A stretch of 20,564 bases of DNA. Origin: CBFGTV01 sp965652145 (lineage in GTDB: Bacteria > Bacillota > Clostridia > Peptostreptococcales > Natronincolaceae). Both the position numbers and the translations under genes were made by a program. Positions within the stretch are counted from its first letter, which is position 1. Every line of letters starts with the position of its first letter. The DNA lies in assembly GCA_965652145.1 (NCBI GenBank), contig CBFGTV010000061.1:1-20564 (forward strand), written 5' to 3'. This document shows, in pieces, positions 1 through 6,101 of this stretch. The notes beneath the pieces were generated by a model. The model ran no database searches. It saw nothing but the letters and a program-made list of their open reading frames with translations, and was not told where the DNA came from.

Positions 1-68
1 CCAGTAAGTAAAAAAACCGCAATCATGTAAAATAGAAGGGCCCATTGTCCCATTGTGAAATGGTGCAT
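1..68 (-). CDS. Possible 5' end of an unrecognised membrane protein (partial)
   Basis: Reading the minus strand from an ATG at 68 gives an open frame to the window edge, beginning MHHFTMGQWALLFYMIAVFL, which looks like an N-terminal membrane segment. The start is uncertain: the nearest purine-rich sequence (GAGGA) lies only about two bases before the ATG, and the frame is also open further upstream without a clear alternative start. If real, the gene runs away from the DUF5711-type gene and shares the parS-containing spacer with it. I do not recognise a family. At 22 codons a chance open frame cannot be excluded. Confidence 0.33.
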   Translation of the reverse strand, partial: MHHFTMGQWALLFYMIAVFLLT

Positions 69-116
69 TTCCTCATAAGTAATTAATATATTCAACAACC
101 TAACAATAGAGAAAAA

Positions 117-132
117 TGTTTCACGTGAAACA
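117..132. promoter_or_regulatory. parS: parS site (ParB/Spo0J-binding centromere palindrome)
   Basis: The sequence TGTTTCACGTGAAACA is a perfect 16-bp palindrome and is identical to the known parS consensus of Firmicutes. ParB (Spo0J) loads on such sites, spreads, and recruits SMC for origin segregation; most parS sites lie near oriC. Here it directly abuts the ribosome binding site (AGGAGG at 132-137) of the gene starting at 144, so it would sit in that gene's 5' leader. The match is direct; the function is inferred from identity to the consensus. Confidence 0.93.
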
Positions 133-143
133 GGAGGTAAAAG

Positions 144-1253
144 ATGAATTCAAAAAAGAGAATTCTTTTTATCATGACGGTTGTATTAGTAATATTGTTC
201 ATTATAAACCCTAGAACCCTGGCATACTTTGAAAGTAAATTTGGTAATCCCGATCAGCAGCTAACCTTGCTGAAGGAACTGGAGCTTCCCCATAGCAGTC
301 AAATAAAATATGCCAGACTAGGGCAACAATTAATTCAATATTGGGATGGCATTTTATATTCCTATGACATGGAAGGCAATCAAAACTGGAGCGTTTCACT
401 AGGAGCAAGTAACCCTGAAATGATTACCAGCCATAATGAGGTTATATTAGTTGACAGCAGTAAAAAGGAAATAATAAAGGTGAACAATCAAGGTCAGTTG
501 ATCTATTCTATTCTGGCAAATGAGTCAATCGCTGATATTAAGCTCTGTAATGAAGGGTATGTTCTAGTGTATTATACACCACAGGGAGGTCCCCTTAGAA
601 GCTTTGAGATTTTTGATAGTAAAGGAAATCGGTATGGAGAAATTACCGTTAGTGAAGGCGAGGTTATTAACAGTACCATATCAGGAAAAGAAAAAAAGGT
701 TCTAATATATACTACCCAGGTGGCTAAGGGGAATATTGAAGGCAGTCTTATGGAATTTGACCTGAAGGGTAATCTGCTGGCAATAGAAAGTATGGGGCCG
801 GGGATTCCCTTAAATGTTAATTTTGATGATAATGGAAATCGAAAAATAGTCTATACCGATAGGGTTATGTATGGTGGTAAAGATGAGGTTAAATGGACGT
901 TGGATGAAGAGGGGCTTCAATCGATTGCAGAGGAAGGAAAGCTAATGGTCCTATACTTTAAAAAGGCAGGAGGAATTGGCTTTTTTAAGAAGTCTGAAGA
1001 TAAATTAAGAATTTATGATTTTCAAGGTGATTTAATGGGTGAAACTGTTTTAGAGGATCAGATGAAGGGATTGGATCTGTTGGAAGGGGAAATTGTCAGC
1101 TATTCAGATCGTAGTATTTATCTTTTTAATGATCGGGCAGAGCTTAAAATGAATTTTAAATACAATGGTGATATAGAGCAGGTGTTTATGCTTCCCCAGG
1201 GGAATATGGCAGTTATCACCAAGGAAAAATTGGCTTTTTATAAAATTCAGTAG
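144..1253 (+). CDS. DUF5711-type membrane-anchored beta-propeller-like protein
   Basis: This 369-residue protein starts with a short basic stretch and one hydrophobic segment (residues about 5-28), with no clear cleavage site, so it is probably a signal-anchored protein with its bulk outside the membrane. The remainder contains repeated short beta-strand motifs of the kind FDxxGN (for example YDMEGNQNW, FDSKGNRYGE, FDLKGNLLA, YDFQGDLMGE), as in PQQ/WD-like beta-propellers. This matches the DUF5711 family, which in Clostridia is commonly followed by a cvpA-like gene, as here (14-nt gap). AGGAGG lies six bases before the ATG. The biochemical role is unknown; co-location with CvpA suggests an envelope function. 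No enzymatic residues are evident. Confidence 0.75.
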   Translation: MNSKKRILFIMTVVLVILFIINPRTLAYFESKFGNPDQQLTLLKELELPHSSQIKYARLGQQLIQYWDGILYSYDMEGNQNWSVSLGASNPEMITSHNEVILVDSSKKEIIKVNNQGQLIYSILANESIADIKLCNEGYVLVYYTPQGGPLRSFEIFDSKGNRYGEITVSEGEVINSTISGKEKKVLIYTTQVAKGNIEGSLMEFDLKGNLLAIESMGPGIPLNVNFDDNGNRKIVYTDRVMYGGKDEVKWTLDEEGLQSIAEEGKLMVLYFKKAGGIGFFKKSEDKLRIYDFQGDLMGETVLEDQMKGLDLLEGEIVSYSDRSIYLFNDRAELKMNFKYNGDIEQVFMLPQGNMAVITKEKLAFYKIQ

Positions 1254-1267
1254 TAGGAGCGAATATT

Positions 1268-1936
1268 ATGAGTTTATTAGATATCATTATAGGTGTTATT
1301 TTATTATTTAATCTATTTCAAGGCTATCAAAAGGGACTTGTATGGACCTTATTTGGCCTGACAAGCTATATAATTGCCTTTTTAGGGGCAAAATGGTATC
1401 ACTTGAATTTGTCTGTCTGGATTCAGGCTAATACGGGCATATTAGATAAAATCAGAACCTTTGTGGATGGCAGGTCAGAGGGATTTTTGGAGCAGTTTTT
1501 TATCAGCAGCCTAGAAAACAATCAGCCAAGCTCAGGCCTTTGGCAATGGATGGACCAGCACTTTGTTCAAGAGGCAAGCCTGGGAGGAATTGCCCATCAA
1601 GGGGTGGAATTTTTAAAAGAAGAAATCATAATGAATATAGCAACTAGTATTTTAAATATTCTTTGCTTGCTGTTTCTTTTTATTGCCATAAAGGTAATTA
1701 TGAGCTTTGTGGCCAAAATATGCAATCAGCTGTTTAAACTGCCGATATTAAGTACCTTTAACAAGGTCGGCGGTCTTTTAATAGGTGCTGTTAAAGGTTT
1801 ATTACTGGTGGTGATTACCTTTACAATATTTGTTGCAATGGCCATGGCTTCACCCGAAGGCTGGGCAGCTGGGCTAATTGAGAAATCGGTGTCGGTACAG
1901 ATGTTCTTTAAGTACGCTATGCCTTTTATTATTTAA
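1268..1936 (+). CDS. CvpA family membrane protein
   Basis: This 222-residue protein begins with the typical CvpA start (LLDIIIGVILLFNLFQGYQKGLVW) and has hydrophobic segments at about residues 3-17, 24-42, 120-146 and 165-190. CvpA proteins are small integral membrane proteins named for colicin V production in E. coli; their wider role is envelope-related and poorly defined. The segment of about 75 residues between the second and third hydrophobic segments (residues about 45-118) is soluble and longer than in the shortest family members. It is probably co-transcribed with the gene at 144 (14-nt gap, AGGAGC before the ATG) and is followed directly by a strong terminator. Confidence 0.8.
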   Translation: MSLLDIIIGVILLFNLFQGYQKGLVWTLFGLTSYIIAFLGAKWYHLNLSVWIQANTGILDKIRTFVDGRSEGFLEQFFISSLENNQPSSGLWQWMDQHFVQEASLGGIAHQGVEFLKEEIIMNIATSILNILCLLFLFIAIKVIMSFVAKICNQLFKLPILSTFNKVGGLLIGAVKGLLLVVITFTIFVAMAMASPEGWAAGLIEKSVSVQMFFKYAMPFII

Positions 1937-1944
1937 TAAAATCT

Positions 1945-1985
1945 AAAAGAACTGCCTATATGATCTGACAGGCAGTTCTTTTTTT
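1945..1985 (+). terminator. Rho-independent terminator after cvpA-like gene, possibly bidirectional
   Basis: A perfect 10-bp stem (AAGAACTGCC at 1947-1956 paired with GGCAGTTCTT at 1971-1980) is followed by a run of T to 1985. On the minus strand the same hairpin is followed by TTTTAGATTTT, and the convergent helicase gene ends at 1991, so it may serve both transcription units. Confidence 0.9.
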
Positions 1986-1990
1986 AACTA

Positions 1991-4303
1991 TTATTGATGT
2001 TGTATTAGACCTTCACTCAGATGACCTAAAACCTTCGACAGGTTATTCTGATATAAAAGAACCAGCTTATGCAATGCCCGTGTAGCACCGATATATAGTA
2101 GCTTTACGTCAATGGGGTTTAACTGATAGGTGGCTTCATTAACATCCCACAGTATAACGGAATCAAACTCTAACCCCTTGGCAAGATAGGAAGGAATGAT
2201 CACCACCCCTTCTTTAAAATCGGTGGTTTGATCTGTTAGTAAATACACCTCTTTTATTTTTTTGTTGAGCAGCCCATATACCTTTTCTGTCGTGGTCAAA
2301 TCCTTGCATATAACGGCCACTGACTGGTACTGCTCCTCCTTTAGGTGGTGAATGGTTTTGATTACCGTTAGAACCATATGGGCCTCGTCGCTACACTGAA
2401 TCAAGCTGGGTAGGTCACCATTTCTAAATACAGGCTCGGCTAAAACCGGCTTAAGGTCATCACATTTTTTAATAATCTCATTGGCAAATTTGACAATCTC
2501 TACGGTGGAGCGGTAGCTTGTGGTTAGTATATGATAATGGTAGTCTCGATCTTTAAAAACCCGTTTCATAGACTTCTCCCAGTTTTGTATGCCCTTATAG
2601 GAATAGATGCCCTGGGAAAGGTCTCCCACAAAGGTAAAGGAATCGTTGATGCAAACCTCCCTTAGGGCAGCCAGCTTAAACTCATCCATATCCTGAGCTT
2701 CATCAACGACAATATGGTTATACTTATTTTTGTCATCCAGGCCAAAGAGCTTCATTTTAATATAGGCCAGGGGGGCCAGGTCTTCATTGTCATAGAGGTT
2801 ATCCTTTAATTGGAATGTAATCTTTTCAATTGCACGGTTCAATAAATCTTCTCCTACAGGGGACCCAAAGGCTTTGATTATTTCCTGGCTTTGAAAGGCT
2901 TCCTTGTAAAAGGTGAATACATCTAATGGGGGAAGGGAAGCAATATAGGCATCTACTCCCTTGGCAATGGATTTTTTAAACTGCTTCATTTTTTCATCCC
3001 GCTCATCGTAAATTTGTATTAATTGGGGTCTTAGGGCCTCAATATTCGTACTGGTTTGCCTGATGGACTGGAGCCTTTCCTCATAAATTTGTTCGATTCT
3101 CTCGTAATATTCTTTAATATCGCTCTTAATTTTATTTTTCAAATACTCCTTGAGCTTTAAAATCCTCTCCTTCAGTGCTAAATGCAGGTTACTGGTAATA
3201 AAGACCTGATAAATTGCCTTAGCCTCCAACACCTCAACCCCTTCAATCGATAGACTATGGTTAGGAATTATACTATGCTCCAGCTGCCTAATCAGATTAT
3301 CAATTACCTTTTTAAATAGTATAGAGCCCTTTATTTTGGCTGCAGTAGCCATAATTCGACCTGATTCGTCACGACACTTCATTAAATCATTCAATTGGTC
3401 GATCCGATGGGTTAGTTTCATTTTTTTCTGAATAATAGTCATAGCCCAATCCTCGAAGGTTGTTTGGAAGACATCCTCCACCCCTAAATCGGGTAAAATT
3501 TCAGAAATATAGTTCAGAAACAGCCTATTGGGGGCCACTACCATATAGTTTGGGTTGTGTATGCTTCTGCGGTTATTATAGATCAAATAAGCCATTCGGT
3601 GCAGGGCTATGGTGGTTTTACCTCCGCCGGCTACCCCTTGAACTACCAGGGGCTTTAACATGTCGCTACGAATTACCTTGTTCTGCTGATCCTGTATGGT
3701 CGCTACAATTTCCTTTAAACGCCCTTGGTTAGAACGGCTGAGGGCCTCGATTAAAAAATCCCCTCTACCCTTTAGGCTGTCTTCGATTTTACTTTCCGAG
3801 GTCTGCTCGTCGTAGATCTCTTGAAGGCATCCAGAGGATATTTCGTATCTTCTTTTTAAGAACAATTTACCCCGAATTTCACCCCTGGGGGCCTTGTAAA
3901 ATACCTCTTGACTATGGCCGCTGTAATAGATATCAGCAATGGGGGCCCGCCAATCGACAACAATAGGAACTTCCCTTTGCTGGTCATGAAGGCCGTGCTT
4001 TCCAATATAGATTACCTCTTGCTCGTCCCTTCCATTTTCCTGAAAATCAATTCGTCCGAAATAAGGTGTTGATTGGGCATAGTCCATGATCTTTAAATCC
4101 TTAGCGGTATATTGATGAAGCTGCTGCTTTGCTACAAGTCTTTCATCCTGAAGGTGGCTGACGGTTTTCCGAATCTCAAGAACTTCTTTTTTCAATATCT
4201 CCTCATGGGCTAGCAAACGTACCTTTTCTTTTTTTACCCAATCAATTGTTTTCTCCAGATGCTGACATTCACTTAAATAATTAGGGTGCTGGCTGGCCGG
4301 CAT
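1991..4303 (-). CDS. helD: HelD-like UvrD/Rep-family helicase (RNA polymerase recycling factor)
   Basis: This 770-residue protein is close in length to Bacillus subtilis HelD. An N-terminal coiled coil (residues about 10-70) is followed by Walker A GVAGGGKT (about 223-230), Walker B DEAQD (about 534-538), TTSYRST (motif IV), KGLEFDSVILWD (motif V) and LLYIGATRALHKL (motif VI), the order of superfamily 1 UvrD-type helicases. Long coiled-coil segments split the two helicase lobes, as in HelD. In Firmicutes HelD binds RNA polymerase and uses ATP to release stalled or DNA-bound enzyme; a DNA-repair UvrD/Rep role is the alternative. The ATG at 4303 is preceded by AAAGGAGGG. The gene is monocistronic, with its own promoter. 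Confidence 0.87.
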   Translation of the reverse strand: MPASQHPNYLSECQHLEKTIDWVKKEKVRLLAHEEILKKEVLEIRKTVSHLQDERLVAKQQLHQYTAKDLKIMDYAQSTPYFGRIDFQENGRDEQEVIYIGKHGLHDQQREVPIVVDWRAPIADIYYSGHSQEVFYKAPRGEIRGKLFLKRRYEISSGCLQEIYDEQTSESKIEDSLKGRGDFLIEALSRSNQGRLKEIVATIQDQQNKVIRSDMLKPLVVQGVAGGGKTTIALHRMAYLIYNNRRSIHNPNYMVVAPNRLFLNYISEILPDLGVEDVFQTTFEDWAMTIIQKKMKLTHRIDQLNDLMKCRDESGRIMATAAKIKGSILFKKVIDNLIRQLEHSIIPNHSLSIEGVEVLEAKAIYQVFITSNLHLALKERILKLKEYLKNKIKSDIKEYYERIEQIYEERLQSIRQTSTNIEALRPQLIQIYDERDEKMKQFKKSIAKGVDAYIASLPPLDVFTFYKEAFQSQEIIKAFGSPVGEDLLNRAIEKITFQLKDNLYDNEDLAPLAYIKMKLFGLDDKNKYNHIVVDEAQDMDEFKLAALREVCINDSFTFVGDLSQGIYSYKGIQNWEKSMKRVFKDRDYHYHILTTSYRSTVEIVKFANEIIKKCDDLKPVLAEPVFRNGDLPSLIQCSDEAHMVLTVIKTIHHLKEEQYQSVAVICKDLTTTEKVYGLLNKKIKEVYLLTDQTTDFKEGVVIIPSYLAKGLEFDSVILWDVNEATYQLNPIDVKLLYIGATRALHKLVLLYQNNLSKVLGHLSEGLIQHQ

Positions 4304-4347
4304 ATTATCCCTCCTTTAAAAAGTTGTGTTCTTGAACATGTAAAAAT

Positions 4348-4376
4348 ATTGTATGTGATTCCATCATGAAAGACAA
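4348..4376 (-). promoter_or_regulatory. Sigma-A-type promoter for the HelD-like gene
   Basis: Read on the minus strand, TTGTCT (-35, 4376-4371) and TACAAT (-10, 4353-4348) are separated by exactly 17 bases. Transcription would start near 4341, giving a leader of about 38 nt that contains AAAGGAGGG before the ATG at 4303. Confidence 0.6.
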
Positions 4377-4458
4377 ATTCCTCTTAGGGGGGGCTAGAGG
4401 CTTTTAAGTGGTCGAAATTGAGAAAGGTGTTTTTTTTCTCTCTAATTCAAATTAATAC

Positions 4459-4487
4459 TTGCCAGATTACAACTTTTTTGGTACACT
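4459..4487 (+). promoter_or_regulatory. Orphan plus-strand sigma-A-type promoter
   Basis: TTGCCA (4459-4464) and TACACT (4482-4487) are separated by 17 bases. No plus-strand gene follows closely; instead a terminator begins 34 bases after the -10 box. The pair therefore defines a candidate short transcript. Confidence 0.45.
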
Positions 4488-4493
4488 ATTGTT

Positions 4494-4557
4494 ATTAGGA
4501 ATGCCAAAAATCAATAGAGATAGGATAGCTTTTTCCATTGGAAGGCTATCCTTTTTT
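4494..4557 (+). ncRNA. Candidate short RNA of about 60 nt
   Basis: The stretch runs from the predicted start after the promoter at 4459-4487 to the end of a terminator at 4522-4557. The preceding plus-strand unit (cvpA) already ends with its own terminator at 1985, and the nitroreductase downstream is on the other strand, so this hairpin has no protein gene to terminate. A 21-codon frame from ATG at 4501 runs through the hairpin and lacks a spaced ribosome binding site, so I favour RNA over peptide. No known RNA family is recognised. The rest of the 4304-4737 gap holds the helD promoter, this unit and the nitroreductase terminator. Confidence 0.35.
4522..4557 (+). terminator. Rho-independent terminator of the candidate short RNA
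   Basis: AGGATAGC (4522-4529) pairs with GCTATCCT (4545-4552), followed by TTTTT. The loop is 15 nt. Confidence 0.75.
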
Positions 4558-4611
4558 AATTATTAATCTGAAGTCATTTAAATAGGATATAATTCACCGG
4601 GCTGATGGAAG

Positions 4612-4650
4612 AAAAAAAGGCCTTCAACTACATAATCGCAGTTGAAAGAC
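4612..4650 (-). terminator. Terminator downstream of the nitroreductase gene
   Basis: On the minus strand TTCAACT (4646-4640) pairs with AGTTGAA (4629-4623) and is followed by GGCC and a seven-T run (4618-4612). It lies about 90 bases past the nitroreductase stop codon. Confidence 0.65.
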
Positions 4651-4737
4651 CCTTGCAGAGTGCATTTTCAGCTATCTTAAATAACCTTTCAGTCATTAAC
4701 CAGGGGAATAAGGATATTGGCCGATTAGTGTATATGC

Positions 4738-5277
4738 TTATGTTCTGTTCGCTTCATCAGAAAAAGAGCCATAGAAGGTGGTTTTCGATAGATCAAGACG
4801 CTTGCTGTGATAAGGATGGGGCGAAGCGTCGTCACTGGGATAACCGAGTAATAGCAATACAACAGGGATGATATTAGCAGGAATATTAAAGGTTTCTCGT
4901 ATAGCCTGGGGGTCAAAATGTCCTACCCAAGTGGAACCTATCCCTAAATTCGCTGCCTCTAGCATCATGTGTGTTGCAACAATGCTGGCGTCAATATCGC
5001 CGCTGTCTTTGTTGTCATATTTCCTTTTCCAACTTACATTTTCATCATAACAGACCAGCAGGGCCAGGGTTTGCTGAAAACGATAGGGAGTACAATGTTC
5101 TAATTTAGATAAATCTTCGTCACTGTTTAGAACGAGAATTCGCTGTGGTTGATAATTCACAGCAGTAGGAGCCACTCGGCCGGCCTCTAATATCATATTT
5201 AGTTTTTCCTTTTCCACCTTGACATCGCTAAATTTCCTGACAGAATAGCGATTTTTCGCCAATTCTAAAAAATCCAT
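4738..5277 (-). CDS. Nitroreductase family flavoprotein
   Basis: This 179-residue protein has the FMN-binding start of the nitroreductase family (AKNRYSVRKFSD, residues about 7-18, followed by ILEAGRVAPTAVNYQPQRI at 30-48) and the later segments ASIVATHMMLEAANLGIGSTWVGHFD and NIIPVVLLLLGYP. Such enzymes bind FMN, usually as dimers, and reduce nitro groups, quinones or other electrophiles with NAD(P)H; the physiological substrate cannot be told from sequence. The length suits a compact family member. The ATG at 5277 is preceded by AAGGAGGT. It is divergent from an HxlR-family regulator, which suggests induction by electrophile or redox stress. A weak -35/-10 pair (TTTAAC, TATAAG) lies on the minus strand just upstream. 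Confidence 0.88.
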   Translation of the reverse strand: MDFLELAKNRYSVRKFSDVKVEKEKLNMILEAGRVAPTAVNYQPQRILVLNSDEDLSKLEHCTPYRFQQTLALLVCYDENVSWKRKYDNKDSGDIDASIVATHMMLEAANLGIGSTWVGHFDPQAIRETFNIPANIIPVVLLLLGYPSDDASPHPYHSKRLDLSKTTFYGSFSDEANRT

Positions 5278-5336
5278 ATTATTACCTCCTTGTTAGCTTA
5301 TAATTGATAATTACTACGCAGTTAAAACTTGAATTA

Positions 5337-5475
5337 TTCCCTAATGAAATTTTCATAAGCCAGGCGGAGGAGGAAGCAATATCGAGCCATATGGCGACCG
5401 ATGACAACGAGGCTGTATAGAAATTTAACCAGGGATAACCTAGAATTTAATTGCGACGGGGTACTAGGTAAAGTG
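5337..5475. other. GC-richer structured intergenic element of unknown nature
   Basis: The 276-nt spacer between the nitroreductase and HxlR genes contains a block that is noticeably more GC-rich than its surroundings (especially 5357-5415). AUCG-AGCCAUAUGGCGAC-CGAU folds as a stem with a nested GCC/GGC hairpin, and CCTAG/CTAGG around 5440-5467 forms another. On the minus strand a frame without stops runs from about 5493 to a TAA at 5334-5336 (about 52 codons, containing VVIGRHMARYCFLLRLAYEN) but has no convincing start or ribosome binding site. It could be a repeated non-coding element, a structured RNA, or a gene remnant. Confidence 0.4.
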
Positions 5476-5524
5476 TATATGGTTATATTCAATTATTCAA
5501 GTATGAACATTTTTGTTATAAACT

Positions 5525-5541
5525 ATACTTTTGGTTAGTAT
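5525..5541. promoter_or_regulatory. Possible operator for the HxlR-family regulator
   Basis: ATACT (5525-5529) and AGTAT (5537-5541) form an inverted repeat with a 7-bp spacer immediately before the regulator's ribosome binding site (GGAGG). A third half-site AGTAT lies at 5500-5504. Winged-helix HxlR dimers typically bind such short inverted repeats next to their own promoters, often autoregulating. The arms are short and AT-rich, so chance is possible. Confidence 0.3.
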
Positions 5542-5553
5542 GGAGGTGTTGTT

Positions 5554-5889
5554 ATGGATTTTGAAAGCAAGTACGGAAAATGCCCGATATACTATACGAT
5601 TTCTATAGTGGAAGGTAAATGGAAATGGGTTATTCTGTATAAGATTTACCAATTCAAGGTCATACGTTACAATAGACTACGGGAGGAACTACAGCCCATA
5701 GCCCATAGAACCTTGAGCAAACAACTCAAGGAACTAGAGGCTGACAATTTGGTTCATCGAGAACAATATAACGAAGTACCGCCCAGAGTAGAGTATTCAC
5801 TTACAGAAGAAGGAAAAACACTGATCCCTATTCTTGAGCTTATGGCTGAATGGGGTAAACAGCGCTTAGATGACCAAATGGAGGATTAA
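5554..5889 (+). CDS. HxlR (DUF24) family winged-helix regulator
   Basis: This 111-residue protein matches the HxlR pattern throughout: an N-terminal Cys followed by Pro (C10-P11), EGKWKWVILYKI, the recognition region RYNRLREEL-IAHRTLSKQLKELE, the wing with PPRVEYSLTEEGKTL, and a C-terminal dimerisation helix (MAEWGKQR). Members such as HypR and YodB of Bacillus sense electrophiles or oxidants through a conserved N-terminal cysteine and control nitroreductases and quinone reductases. Cys10 is the only cysteine here, so sensing would involve thiol modification or a disulfide between two subunits. The divergent nitroreductase is the obvious candidate target. GGAGGTG precedes the ATG. No clear terminator follows. 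Confidence 0.9.
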   Translation: MDFESKYGKCPIYYTISIVEGKWKWVILYKIYQFKVIRYNRLREELQPIAHRTLSKQLKELEADNLVHREQYNEVPPRVEYSLTEEGKTLIPILELMAEWGKQRLDDQMED

Positions 5890-6059
5890 ACAGGTATCGA
5901 TTATATTACTGGTGTGCCATACAGTATATGACCGAAACGCCCCCAAAAACATCTGAGGGTCTGTTTTAATTTTGAAAAATAATGAGAGATACTAGGGGCC
6001 TTTTGCAAAGAAAATAATGGGTAATTTCAGCCATTAAGATGTATTTCAACGGCCCACTA

Positions 6060-6068
6060 TGATATAAT
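6060..6068 (+). promoter_or_regulatory. Extended -10 promoter for dnaX
   Basis: TGATATAAT (6060-6068) is a perfect -10 box with the TGn extension; no good -35 box lies at the usual distance. Predicted start is near 6075, about 26 nt before the preferred TTG start of dnaX. The same TATGATATAATA string recurs before ybaB. Confidence 0.6.
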
Positions 6069-6101
6069 AAAAAATATTGAAATAGACTGTAGGTGATAAA
6101 T

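Noticed and set aside
3460..3732. 90-codon plus-strand frame inside helD
   Set aside because: Shadow of the helicase gene covering its Walker A region; no start signals.
4605..4871. 88-codon plus-strand frame after a TATAAT-like box
   Set aside because: Half of it is antisense to the nitroreductase gene, there is no ribosome binding site, and the 5' part is the nitroreductase terminator.
5513..5541. TTGTTA-17-TAGTAT promoter directly before the HxlR-family gene
   Set aside because: Its start would fall beyond the ribosome binding site, leaving almost no leader; the TAGTAT is better read as an operator half-site.
5890..6092. Possible SRP RNA or tRNA-Ser upstream of dnaX, as in Bacillus
   Set aside because: I found no SRP-Alu or tRNA-like structure here; the spacer holds only the dnaX promoter and a weak CCC/GGG hairpin.
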